This document shows, one piece after another, positions 17,801 to 24,748 of a DNA stretch of 64,000 nucleotides. Position 1 is the first letter of the stretch. Every line of letters starts with the position of its first letter. The position numbers were made by a program, and so were the translations under genes. This DNA comes from Paenibacillus azoreducens (GTDB taxonomy: Bacteria; Bacillota; Bacilli; Paenibacillales; Paenibacillaceae), in NCBI RefSeq assembly GCF_021654775.1, contig NZ_AP025343.1, positions 4,679,501 through 4,743,500 on the forward strand, in the 5' to 3' direction. The notes beneath the pieces are model-generated. The model was given only the letters and a program-made list of their open reading frames with translations, was not told the DNA's origin and made no database searches.

Positions 17801-18104
17801 TTTGTCCGGTCACAGGTTGTCCGCCGCCGTATACGCTTGCGGTAACCGTGTAATTCTTCTGAGCCGGAATCGATGCGGCCGGCGTATGCTGCAACCGAAC
17901 GCTGCTTGGCTCCTGAACTTGATCCTGAACTTGATCCTGAACTTGATCCTGAACCTCCGTTCCGTTCCCGAGCGGCGCATTCACCAATATTTGCGGTTCC
18001 GTATCGGCTGAAGCAATGAGCGCTGTGGGGCTCCCTGCCATCAGTATCATGCCGCTCAGCATGATGATCGACACCTTCCGTTTGATTCCTTTACTCCTGT
18101 TCAA
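11898..18104 (-). CDS. SLH-anchored surface protein with lamin-tail and metallophosphoesterase domains
   Basis: A 2068-residue secreted protein. Visible order: signal peptide 1-33; a VQDQ tandem repeat at 51-64; lamin-tail domain 1 near 181-310 and domain 2 near 466-600, both with LL(I/V)TE(M/L)VP and EVYNNSDQ; Ig-like or bacterial surface domains; a calcineurin-type metallophosphoesterase near 1275-1530; an FnIII-like segment; a Gly/Ser/Asn linker near 1633-1678; and three SLH domains from about 1888 to the end. Phosphoesterase motifs are SDTQ, HTGDVVD, AGNHD and SGHYHD; the first has Gln where His is usual. It should sit on the cell wall through SLH binding to pyruvylated wall polymer and cleave extracellular phosphoesters or nucleic acid. 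The start is TTG at 18104, 9 bases after AAAGGAGATG. Confidence 0.88.
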   Translation of the reverse strand: MNRSKGIKRKVSIIMLSGMILMAGSPTALIASADTEPQILVNAPLGNGTEVQDQVQDQVQDQVQEPSSVRLQHTPAASIPAQKNYTVTASVYGGGQPVTGQIRFSVDGKEYAPVMLHPEGQQPDTYTGDIPGEMLSGHELNYMIEIMDAEANIVQSASYSVLIQAEASIPHTAAAQSPVPALLITEMVPDTDNLPGTNTDAYEFVEVYNNSDQDINFKDYVFFYNNKDTWAPEAGADIIIPARQPVVFWIMNGSNNQETTERFNQNFRTNLVEGVNLFRIAGGQGMANGSPRTLAIKTKNGETVISAAYEPQHVKPNQGIFFKHPAAGGNAMLVMDSSGQLAATPGTIDPDQVVPAVVEEGKQTEINHTPAASIDVKDYDVNAHIVNPGTNSDGSKAPVRLLYKTPSQSRYTVVSMTDSGNTGDYTAKIPAAALAEPTLQYRIQAGQLDKPYTTQVNMPSFDPSKAPVLLVTELVPNTTNVPGTSTDAFEYIEVYNNSDQPISFKNYKIYYRYPDSGPEDDVEWASANKDFTIPSQQSVVFWIKNSANTSYTTNDFNSFYKTDLIPEKTLQTIQSDGMSNSGRRAVVIKTNTGKEISAAYYNADQMYEGGTKSDETKEDKAIVYSYPVNGSTVMIKAGSGSAGPTPGTVAPAQVPAEPVHIAADTVPPTVKDVTDVTEMDQSKGLEIKADAKDDHEVTSVEVYVRSDKQPEFTGHRLTEDYNDMMYHYKLTSADLIGRKYIEYYFVVSDGINETKSNTAKVAITGGMSDAPLRLNVKDNDILKGTHTIKGTSETAGTGVNLSIDGNNLPDSSTGAGLEHDAYFVFDAVNVDYYFKNAVTMGPPELEEKTILHTFMDPISTYTTLSFPISAERFNAGDNVIYIRAGSKTSPFDKRPEENKDDFEVKNVRLLLADGTEIWDPNYAVKEQQIKIGDSPGKREWIDFHFNLGPEHLKARTYSWDTTQVKDGPHEITVSEGKQIITSRVVVDNTAPVIKPSVEEGKGYRGEFVIDAKIEDESGVDKVTAKLDDKPVELPFKTSSGRMKGGTHKLYIQASDKVGNISERTVNFKIPDENPLPPQLVGPKQGQTNVGTNANLTVKVQDPNDDPMKVTFYKGYKYDGSRTEGFTGYTNTSVTEPPKERVPAGEKALSPEDYKKISAVDGNYLVNDSVDQFPYQRFEVKLDPSVKSTDRVEINWKGKSLAGRKVSLYAWSPANQKWTQLDHVIAGSEDFELNAVVQAGDYANGQTIDVMVQDEIANQLTNSGSKPTPESEDPYDFSFVWMSDTQYYSQSYPQIYQKIVNWIVEQKEKMNIKYVIHTGDVVDKSYQEYEWIEADKDMKVLENANIPYGVLAGNHDVDHQNNDYTKFKEYFGEDRFKNNQVYGGSYDNNRGHYDLVSSNGNDFVIVYMGWGLGDKEIDWMNEIVSKYPERKAILCLHEYMLVSNNRAPIADQIFEKVVKPNKNVIAALSGHYHDAQLKVDRLDDNGDGIPDRNVYQMLADYQGAPEGGLGYIRLMQFDMKNNKLHIKTYSPYLNDYNYYDPETYKDKDEFSLDLGLAGATKRVATDYIGVKVYTDQVIGTRSNVKSGTETSAEWKGLAPDSYNQWYVKAEDGNSGSMLSDVWGFYTGRETGEVRPPEGGGNSGNSGNNGNSGGSSGNGSGGIGGGGTPATNPGTNPGTTKPIPDAGNGRLVVKPGTDGAYHADADVLDKVIASTGNGKVTVELNGKDEQSGGFALYLPAASVKKAKDSNLSMVISAPGLTLALPAASLPEYLIDSDMLLLRIDTTMNDGIRQLLAGSIGNSKEYSHAGLVYTLRMAKVKGKTETEVTSFGAPVTVERVLNPDQQKQLQKEYAGVYLLGRQQVYIGGSFGDNTVTFAAGQPGSYAVLEYRKQFKDVQGIWAEEYITKLASKHLIQGMDEEHYLPNQQVTRADFITLVMRAAGVDLSADSNRQFADVPAGAYYSAAVAQASKLGIIQGSDGKFRPKDPISREEAAVVLAKAGDYLKVKERSGAANANFADMKQVSSWAKEAVSRVNALGLMTGKDNLRFDPQGKVTRAEIAKMAYGLISHF
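17928..17962. repeat. 12-bp coding tandem repeat
   Basis: About three copies of a 12-base unit (TGAACTTGATCC) encode the VQDQ repeats just after the signal peptide of the SLH protein. Being a multiple of three, changes in copy number would lengthen or shorten the stalk without breaking the frame. Confidence 0.75.
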
Positions 18105-18267
18105 AGCGGCCTACATCTCCTTTACGTTTCACATGGTCATCACAACATTTCCATTGTATAAAGGATGTATTTGCCGGATATTAATGCAAAGTAAAGAGAT
18201 GGTTAATCGCGTTAATTATGTAAAATGCCCTGTACAGCTTATGACTGCTGTATAAATCGCAAAATAA

Positions 18268-18439
18268 CCCCACAAAGAGTATCGGAAAGAAGTCAGACGC
18301 CTGAAGGGCGCTTTTGCAAAGCAAAAGTACTGAGAGTATCGGGAAGAAGTAAGGGCGCCCTCGAAGAGGGGCGCTTTTGCGGAGCAAAAATACGGAGTGA
18401 CGTGTAGCCTTTGAAGCTTATTCCGATTACTTTGCGGGG
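18268..18439 (+). repeat. Dispersed repeat family A, copy 2 (two central modules)
   Basis: Ends are CCCCACAAAG (18268-18277) and CTTTGCGGGG (18430-18439). The central module GAGTATCGG(A/G)AAGAAGT...GCAAAAGTAC occurs twice in tandem. The right box reads TAGCCTTTGAAGCTTATTCCG, as in copy 3. With the terminator at 18457 it fills the 404-base gap between the flavoprotein and SLH genes; the remainder (18105-18267) should hold the SLH gene promoter, though no clear -35/-10 pair stands out. Confidence 0.8.
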
Positions 18440-18456
18440 ACCCCAAAAAAACTAAC

Positions 18457-18489
18457 AAAAAAAGACGATTACCATACCAGGTAACCGTC
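18457..18489 (-). terminator. Intrinsic terminator of the MerR-flavoprotein unit
   Basis: On the minus strand GACGGTTACC pairs with GGTAATCGTC, followed by seven U residues (18457-18463). It lies 20 bases after the stop at 18509. Confidence 0.85.
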
Positions 18490-18508
18490 CGATTTCTTTT
18501 TCATTTTA

Positions 18509-19138
18509 TCAATAAAGCCGTTTTTCATAACTTTCGTTAAGCGCCGCCCGTACCTCCCGTGAGGATAAACGCAGCTTACCCGCGTGTTCCGCCAGAATCA
18601 CAGCGGGATCAGGAAGCTCTTCCTTATCCGGCCACGATTCCGGTCTCCATGTCCCGGATCTTTTGAAAGCCTTGGCGCAATGGATAAAACATTCCTCCAC
18701 TTCGACCCCGATGCCGGCGGCAGGCACCTTGCCCTGGGCGGACATTCGCTCCATCAGTTCACGGTCGCGAATGACATATCCCTTGCCATTGACGCGCAGC
18801 GTTTCTTCCAAACCCGGAATGACAAAAATCAAGCCGATATGCGGGTTCGCGAGCAAATTCCGGAGCGAATCATAACGGCGGTTGCCTGGACGTTCAGGAA
18901 TCACGAGGGTGTGATCGTCTACGATGTATACAAAACCCGCAGCATCGCCGCGTGGAGAACAGTCGCAGCTTCCGTTCTCGCCGCTTGTTGCAATAAAAAC
19001 CAGCGGCGACAATGAAATAAAATGCCTGCAATGATGATCCAGCTTGCCGATCACTTTATGGTTCACCAAATCTCCCGGTTTGCCGGCAAGCTGCTCCAAT
19101 TCCTCTTCAGTTTGTATAACATCCTGAAATTTCCTCAT
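18509..19138 (-). CDS. FMN-binding pyridoxamine-5'-phosphate-oxidase-family protein
   Basis: A 209-residue flavin-binding split-barrel protein of the MSMEG_1061/PPOX type. Visible features are LVFIATSGENG and CDCSPRGDAAGFV near the start of the barrel, then VIPERPGNRRYDSLRN, the usual flavin-phosphate-binding stretch. Members reduce small electrophiles using reduced flavin. The start is the ATG at 19138, 7 bases after GGAGGTGA; a longer frame would run into the regulator gene. It begins 34 bases after the MerR-type regulator stops and probably shares its promoter, which suggests a role in a drug or redox response. Confidence 0.82.
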   Translation of the reverse strand: MRKFQDVIQTEEELEQLAGKPGDLVNHKVIGKLDHHCRHFISLSPLVFIATSGENGSCDCSPRGDAAGFVYIVDDHTLVIPERPGNRRYDSLRNLLANPHIGLIFVIPGLEETLRVNGKGYVIRDRELMERMSAQGKVPAAGIGVEVEECFIHCAKAFKRSGTWRPESWPDKEELPDPAVILAEHAGKLRLSSREVRAALNESYEKRLY

Positions 19139-19172
19139 AAGGGAATCACCTCCAACCCCTCGATTATAAACG

Positions 19173-19913
19173 TCAGGATTGTCGACTGTCCACATATTCA
19201 GTCATAGCGTCACGCATAAACACGGCGAGGCCTGCGCCAAACCGGTCGATGTTCCGTGTAAAACGTTCATCCTCGACGTACATCTGCCCGAGCCCTTTAA
19301 ATGCCTCAAGCGAATAGCTCCCGAGCCGGTTCAGCAGCTGGTACCATTCGCCGACGGCTAACTGCGCTTCCTCCGTGGACGGCGATCCATGCCGGAGATC
19401 CGCAAGTTTCCGGTAGATGGCATTCATCTCTCTCTCCAGATCCCCTTGCTCCCGTTTGGACAGCTTATTCAATTTTTCATTGGATTCGGCAACCGCCTTG
19501 TCTCCCCAGCGCTCCCTTGCTTCCTGCTCGTAGGGGTTGCTGCCAAAATCAAACCCTGCAAATTTATCCTGGTTCGTCATGCTGATTTCTCCTTTCTCAT
19601 GCTTCATCGTTTGCTCCAAGGTTTCGATCATCCGCTCCAGCCGGGCGCGTTTGTCCAGCAGAAGTTTATGGTGCAGTTCCATCGCTTCCAGCCGGTTAAA
19701 ATCGGGACGATTGATAATTTCCCTAATTTGCTTAAGGGGGAATCCCAGTTCCCGAAAAAACAAAATTTGCTGCAGCAGCGCAATATCTTCATCGGAATAT
19801 ACCCGGTAGCCGGCCTCCGTCGTTCGGCTTGGATGCAACAGACCGATTTCATCATAATGATGAAGCGTCCGCACGCTGATCCCCGATAGTTCGGCGACTT
19901 CCTTAACCATCAT
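19173..19913 (-). CDS. MerR-family regulator with TipAS-like drug-sensing domain
   Basis: 246 residues. The winged helix-turn-helix (VKEVAELSGISVRTLHHYDE, RTTEAGYRVYSDED) and coiled-coil dimer helix resemble Bacillus Mta and Streptomyces TipA. The C-terminal ~130 residues match a TipAS/antibiotic-recognition domain. Such proteins bind promoters with an overlong spacer and unwind them on drug binding, activating their own gene and target genes. AAAGGAGG precedes the tandem ATGs at 19913. Its own promoter has the expected 19-base spacer, and the flavoprotein downstream would be co-induced. Confidence 0.87.
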   Translation of the reverse strand: MMVKEVAELSGISVRTLHHYDEIGLLHPSRTTEAGYRVYSDEDIALLQQILFFRELGFPLKQIREIINRPDFNRLEAMELHHKLLLDKRARLERMIETLEQTMKHEKGEISMTNQDKFAGFDFGSNPYEQEARERWGDKAVAESNEKLNKLSKREQGDLEREMNAIYRKLADLRHGSPSTEEAQLAVGEWYQLLNRLGSYSLEAFKGLGQMYVEDERFTRNIDRFGAGLAVFMRDAMTEYVDSRQS

Positions 19914-19937
19914 GGATGTCTCCTCCTTTCAACTTCA

Positions 19938-19968
19938 ACTATAGAGTATAACGTTACGTGAGTGTCAA
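19938..19968 (-). promoter_or_regulatory. MerR-type promoter with 19-base spacer
   Basis: On the minus strand TTGACA (19963-19968) and TATAGT (19938-19943) are separated by 19 bases instead of 17. A dyad centred on TAACGTTA lies in the spacer. This is the signature of promoters activated by MerR proteins through DNA distortion, and here it indicates autoactivation. Confidence 0.8.
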
Positions 19969-20111
19969 CAAGAAAGTCCTGATTATACCATTCCCATCCC
20001 GTTCCACTGTGATTTTATTTTCACTCCGTGATATCATAGGAAACAGATGAAGTAAACTTCGGGGATCCGATACATCCTTACATACACAATCCAAAAGGGA
20101 GCTGAGCAAAT

Positions 20112-21347
20112 ATGAAACAGGAAATCATGGAGCGCTTCATTTCCTATGCAAAAATCGAAACGCAATCGAATGAGGACAGCCCCACTTGTCCTTCTACCCC
20201 GGGTCAGCTGAATCTTGCCCGCAAGTTGGTTGAGGAACTGAAAGACGTCGGTCTGCAGGAAGTCACGATGGATGAAAACGGTTATGTGATGGCTACCCTG
20301 CCCTCCAATTCGGATCATGACGTGCCGACGATCGGATTCCTGGCCCATCTGGATACCGCTACGGATTTCACCGGAGCTGGCGTTAATCCGCAAATCGTGG
20401 AAAATTACGACGGCGGCGATATTGTCCTGAACTCGCAATTAAAAATCGTGCTGTCTCCAAAGCAATTTCCCGAGTTATCCGGATATAAAGGCCATACCCT
20501 GATTACGACGGACGGAACCACATTGCTGGGAGCCGACGACAAAGCCGGCATCGCCGAAATCATGACCGCCATGGCATATCTGATCGCACACCCGGAAATC
20601 AAACATGGAAAAATAAGAGTGGCGTTTACTCCAGACGAAGAAATCGGCAGAGGTCCGGAGAAATTCGACGTCAAAGCATTTAACTCCGACTTTGCGTATA
20701 CGATGGACGGCGGCCCGCTCGGCGAGCTGGAATACGAAAGCTTCAACGCGGCCAAAGCCAGCATTACGGTTCACGGCACCAACGTACATCCCGGCACGGC
20801 CAAAAATAAAATGGTCAACTCCATTAAAATCGCCATGGAACTGAACGGCATGCTTCCAGCTGAACAGGCTCCCGAACATACGGAAGGTTATGAAGGCTTC
20901 TACCATCTGCTTAGCCAAAACGGCGACACCGAGCGTACGAAAATGGAATATATCATCCGTGATTTTGACAAAACGGAATTCGCAAACAAAAAAGAAAACA
21001 TGAAACGGATCGTGAAGGAGCTACAAGCCAAATACGGCGAAGAACGAATCGTATTGGAAATGCGTGACCAGTATTATAATATGAAGGAAAAAATCGAACC
21101 CGTAAAAGAAATCGTGGATGTCGCGTACGCTGCCATGGAAAGTCTGGGCATCAAGCCAATCGTGAAACCGATCCGCGGCGGCACGGACGGCTCACAGCTG
21201 TCTTACATGGGCCTGCCGACGCCGAATATTTTTACCGGCGGTGAAAACTACCATGGCAAATTTGAATACGTTTCGGTGGACAATATGCTAAAGGCGGTTC
21301 AAGTGATTGTCGAAATCGTTCAACGTTTCGAGCGGCGCAGCGCATGA
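20112..21347 (+). CDS. pepT: Peptidase T (tripeptide aminopeptidase)
   Basis: A 411-residue cytoplasmic M20B metallopeptidase that removes N-terminal residues from tripeptides. Dinuclear zinc ligands and catalytic residues are visible: His79 and Asp81 in AHLDT, Asp142 in GADDKAG, and Glu176/Glu177 in TPDEEIG. The GGTDGS motif lies near 356. Full length matches the family. AGGGAG lies 10 bases before the ATG. The stop overlaps the next gene's ATG (ATGA), so the two are translated together. Confidence 0.93.
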   Translation: MKQEIMERFISYAKIETQSNEDSPTCPSTPGQLNLARKLVEELKDVGLQEVTMDENGYVMATLPSNSDHDVPTIGFLAHLDTATDFTGAGVNPQIVENYDGGDIVLNSQLKIVLSPKQFPELSGYKGHTLITTDGTTLLGADDKAGIAEIMTAMAYLIAHPEIKHGKIRVAFTPDEEIGRGPEKFDVKAFNSDFAYTMDGGPLGELEYESFNAAKASITVHGTNVHPGTAKNKMVNSIKIAMELNGMLPAEQAPEHTEGYEGFYHLLSQNGDTERTKMEYIIRDFDKTEFANKKENMKRIVKELQAKYGEERIVLEMRDQYYNMKEKIEPVKEIVDVAYAAMESLGIKPIVKPIRGGTDGSQLSYMGLPTPNIFTGGENYHGKFEYVSVDNMLKAVQVIVEIVQRFERRSA

Positions 21348-22180
21348 GTTATATACCTGAAGGCAATCGCCAGAGCAATGTCGATCGTTTCTCAGGTTTC
21401 GAAGATACCTATGACCGGCATCGTCCCGGCGCTCCGAATGAGGTGATCCGTATCCTGAACGGCTATCTCGGTTATAAACCCGCCCTGGTATTGGATATCG
21501 GCTGCGGCACCGGTCTATCCACATTCATCTGGAATAAACATGCCGGGCAAGTCATCGGCATCGAACCCAATGACGACATGAGAAGCAAAGCCGAGAGCAA
21601 GCTGTATTCACTCATGAATGAGCAGCGGGATGTGAAAATTCGCTTTATGAGCGGTTATTCTAATCGGCTTGAATTTCCGGATGAATCCGCAGATTTGATC
21701 ACCTGCTCTCAGTCCTTTCATTGGATGGAACCTGTCAGCACACTCGCTGAAGCGTCAAGAGTTTTGAAGCCGGGAGGCGTTTTTGCCGCATACGACTGCG
21801 ATTGGCCGCCAACCGCTTCATGGCAAGCTGAACAGGCGTACGTGGAGCTTCTCGATCATGCCGACGAACTGCTTTCCGCGAAGCAAAATAAGCAGGATCA
21901 GGCCCTCAAACATGATAAAGAAAAGCATCTGGCCAACATTCGCAGCAGCGGCGCTTTCCGGTACGCGCGGGAAATCGTATTTCATAACCGCGAGCTTTGC
22001 GACAGTGAGCGTTATATCGGCCTGGCGCTTAGCCAGGGAGGAATCCAGACGGTGATGAAGCTTGGTTTTTCCGAGCTGGACGAAGAAATTGAACGCTTCA
22101 AAGCCCTGGTTGCAGAGCATTTTCAAGACCGGACGCTCGAAGTGCTGTTCAGCTATCGGATGAGAATCGGCGTGAAATAA
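21344..22180 (+). CDS. Class I SAM-dependent methyltransferase
   Basis: A 278-residue methyltransferase of the Methyltransf_11 type. Motif [12 protein letters not shown] near 45-55 binds S-adenosylmethionine, GIEPNDDM is the acidic loop, and [12 protein letters not shown] followed by VLKPGG are motifs post-II and III. The substrate is unknown. The start overlaps the pepT stop by four bases; co-translation with peptidase T gives no clear functional hint. A terminator follows immediately. Confidence 0.85.
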   Translation: MSYIPEGNRQSNVDRFSGFEDTYDRHRPGAPNEVIRILNGYLGYKPALVLDIGCGTGLSTFIWNKHAGQVIGIEPNDDMRSKAESKLYSLMNEQRDVKIRFMSGYSNRLEFPDESADLITCSQSFHWMEPVSTLAEASRVLKPGGVFAAYDCDWPPTASWQAEQAYVELLDHADELLSAKQNKQDQALKHDKEKHLANIRSSGAFRYAREIVFHNRELCDSERYIGLALSQGGIQTVMKLGFSELDEEIERFKALVAEHFQDRTLEVLFSYRMRIGVK

Positions 22181-22184
22181 GCAG

Positions 22185-22226
22185 AAAAAAGCGGAAGCAA
22201 GATGATTGATCTTGCTCCGCTTTTTT
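22185..22226 (+). terminator. Intrinsic terminator of pepT-methyltransferase
   Basis: AAAAAAGCGGAAGCAAGAT pairs with ATCTTGCTCCGCTTTTTT around a short loop, with one A-C mismatch. The T6 run follows on the plus strand. It begins four bases after the stop codon. Confidence 0.92.
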
Positions 22227-22965
22227 GATTTTGGCCCTGGATCGGGTCCGCAATTGATCGGTAAAGGAGATCTTTCTTTCCTTTCCATGTCCATTATGTT
22301 AAAAAGTTGATCCGCACTTCCGAATGCGTTTAGCAAAGTAGCTTTCAATAGAAATTTGAAGAACGGTCATGGTATATCTATATTTCGCGGAGTCGTTCCA
22401 GATCATATAATTTTGGGGTATTATTAAATTCTCTTTTAAAAGGGACGTAGGTTATTTCATATGTAATTTGAAGAATGCCTGCAAATCTGCATCCTTTTCT
22501 AACACTCTCGCCACTTTTAAAGAAGGAACCTGAAAATACATCTCTTTCAGATTTTTTTATTAGGGAATGAGGAAGTTACTGCAAATGTAATCCATTTCAT
22601 AATGCCAACCGCTGGTAGATCGAATATACTAGGTTCAAGCATTCGTTATACATCCATTTATGAAACTGATTGGATATAGATCGATAAGTATTAAATGATT
22701 CGATATTCAGGTTCAAATACTCGATATCAATTATGAAATGGATTCAGGGCGCAAGCTTTTTCAGACAGTTGATCATGTGATCAGAAAAATGTTGCGAAAG
22801 TGCATCCTTTTCAGGTATTTTATAGCGTGAAATGCAAAATTGTTGCGAAAGTACATCCATTTGATCATGAATCGTCTGTTTAAGCCTAAAAGCTGGGGAA
22901 AAGATGCACTTTTGCAAGCTTTCTAGCCATCATTGCCTGGAACGTTAAAATAGATGCACTTTTGT
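22227..22965. other. Intergenic region carrying family C repeats, no gene
   Basis: 22227-22770 is A/T-rich and shows no credible gene; TCTGCATCCTTTTC at 22485-22500 is a diverged family C box. Direct family C boxes (TTGCGAAAGTGCATCCTTTT and a variant) start at 22792 and 22841. Inverted boxes (GATGCACTTTTGCAAG) lie at 22902 and 22952; the last is split by the IS4-family element. Confidence 0.6.
22790..22964. repeat. Family C repeats in head-to-head arrangement
   Basis: Two plus-oriented boxes (22790-22812 and 22838-22862) face two minus-oriented boxes (22899-22921 and 22946-22964), so the transcript could fold into a long stem. The last box continues on the other side of the insertion sequence at 24202. 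Confidence 0.7.
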
Positions 22966-24201
22966 ACGCCTGTTGATTATCAAAAAAATGGTAGAAAAAG
23001 ACCGCTCATTTCTGTAAAGTGTTTGTACCCCTACAAACCCTACGGAAGGTGAGACGGTCTCATGAACCATCGTACAATGTTAGTCCCTATTCTTCAATCC
23101 CTTATTCCTAACGAGGAGCTTCAACCTTTGTTACAGCAAGCCAATTATGTTGATACAGCAAGGAAATTTACAGTTTACGAGCTCTTTATCTTTCTTGCTG
23201 AAGCGGCGCTTGGGCAGTGGGATGGCTATCGAGACGGAGAAAAGCGAATGGTCGCCTGTGGATTGCGTCCGGCGGATCACTCCACGATCTCCAAAAAAGC
23301 GAAAGAAGTTCCGTTCAGCGTCTTTAAGCAACTGCTTCATCTACTGATTCGCAAATGCAATCGCTCCACGCGCAGGCGTCTTCGGCTTCCAAAAGAGCCG
23401 CTGGCGGTGGATTCCACGACCATTTCTGCCGGTCACAATCGGCTGCCTTGGGCTCCATCGGTAAAAGGAGAGAAGAGTGGCATTAAGCTGCACGTGTCTT
23501 TGTTGACTGAGACCGGCGAACTCCATCGTGTTACGGAATCGACGGGAAAACAGCACGATTCGACCCTGTGCAGCGCGGTAACGGACTCCAATTTCATTCT
23601 GGTTGCGGATCGTGCATATGGAAAGCATAAACAGTTTGATGCGTACATGGAGCAGGAGCAACGGCAGTATTTTGTCATCCGGTTGAGAAACAATACGGTA
23701 CTGCATGAGCCGGTTTATCGTGAACGAAAACGCCCTTACGAACATACGATTGAGCAAGATTTGACCTGTCAGCTCGGAACAAAAGCGTCTTTGACCCGAT
23801 ATCGATTTCGGGTCGTAAAGCTAAAGGATCCCCAAGGCAACCCGGTTGTCCTGGCGACCAACTTACACCGTCCCTCGGCGGAGAAAATAGCAGAAGTCTA
23901 CCGACAACGCTGGCAAATCGAGGTGTTTTTTCGATGGATTAAACAGCATCTGAATGTGCCCAAACTTTTTGGGAAGACACCAAATGCCGTTTACGGACAA
24001 TTATACACCGCATTAATCGTGTACGTGCTGCTTCAGTACGTGTATGAGCAGGGAAATAGCCAGGTTCACCCAAGTGCACGATTATCTTTTGCAGAGTTCG
24101 ATCGACTGATCAGCTTAGCGGCCTTGCCTCCCGAATGGGTGGTTTATTTGGCTCACCATTTAGCATTGCCATAACCCAGATGCTGGTAAATCAACAGGCG
24201 T
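22966..24201 (+). mobile_element. Intact IS4-family insertion sequence
   Basis: The 1236-bp element is bounded by ACGCCTGTTGATT (22966-22978) and its inverted copy AATCAACAGGCGT (24189-24201). It carries one transposase gene. The 9-bp sequence GCACTTTTG occurs directly outside each end (22956-22964 and 24202-24210), a target-site duplication, with one extra T at 22965. Removing the element rebuilds a normal family C box. It looks recent and potentially active. Confidence 0.88.
23062..24174 (+). CDS. IS4-family DDE transposase
   Basis: 370 residues. The catalytic triad appears as Asp117 (AVDSTT), Asp183 (VADRAYGK) and Glu287. The family signature Y-(2)-R-(3)-E-(6)-K is exact at 280-294 (YRQRWQIEVFFRWIK). 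An N-terminal DUF4372-like helical region precedes the RNase H fold. AAGGTGAG lies upstream of the ATG. There is no frameshift or internal stop, so the enzyme should be functional. Confidence 0.93.
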   Translation: MNHRTMLVPILQSLIPNEELQPLLQQANYVDTARKFTVYELFIFLAEAALGQWDGYRDGEKRMVACGLRPADHSTISKKAKEVPFSVFKQLLHLLIRKCNRSTRRRLRLPKEPLAVDSTTISAGHNRLPWAPSVKGEKSGIKLHVSLLTETGELHRVTESTGKQHDSTLCSAVTDSNFILVADRAYGKHKQFDAYMEQEQRQYFVIRLRNNTVLHEPVYRERKRPYEHTIEQDLTCQLGTKASLTRYRFRVVKLKDPQGNPVVLATNLHRPSAEKIAEVYRQRWQIEVFFRWIKQHLNVPKLFGKTPNAVYGQLYTALIVYVLLQYVYEQGNSQVHPSARLSFAEFDRLISLAALPPEWVVYLAHHLALP

Positions 24202-24210
24202 GCACTTTTG

Positions 24211-24748
24211 CAACTTTTCAGGTGAAACAGTCTGTCATTTTTGTATGTAGGATTTTGCTAAAACCAAAAAGTATTCAAGAATCCATATCATTAATGCCGC
24301 TGTTCAAATACCCGTAATATTATTTATTATGAAAATTGATTCAATGTGCTACCTTTCCGAGGGGAATCTACTCATTTGGTTAAAACGGCCGGAAAAGCCT
24401 GCACATTTCAGGCTGTCGAGACCCCCCTGTTTTTACAGGCGGGTTAAAATTCCTCTTCGGTCTATAAAGCAGGGTTCTCAGAGCGTTTTAAATCGATTTT
24501 TGTTTTAAAGGATGTGCTTCCCAGGTTCATTTTCATTTAGGCGATCCGACCAATTGACAGCACTATCCTTTGTCAGAACCTTCTCACGGCAACTTCATTT
24601 CAGCAGCTACCTTCCTCTTTTGCGGTTTTCTTTTTTACAGCCCCATTCTTTTTTCAGTTCCATTTTTTCAGTTCCTTTTTTTTCAGTTCCTTCTTTTTCA
24701 GTTCCTTTTATTTCGAGTTTCCTCTTTTTCATGTCATTAATAAACCTG
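24211..24748. other. Intergenic region without a gene
   Basis: After the family C remnant (to about 24230) there is A/T-rich DNA with a small stem (ACCCCCCTGT/ACAGGCGGGT near 24424-24446). At 24650-24712 four to five irregular copies of TTTTTCAGTTCC run in tandem, close to the 3' end of the glycerate kinase gene. No coding potential was recognised. Confidence 0.55.

Noticed and set aside
22790..22964. Possible CRISPR-like array next to the IS element
   Set aside because: Only four boxes, half of them inverted, with irregular spacing.
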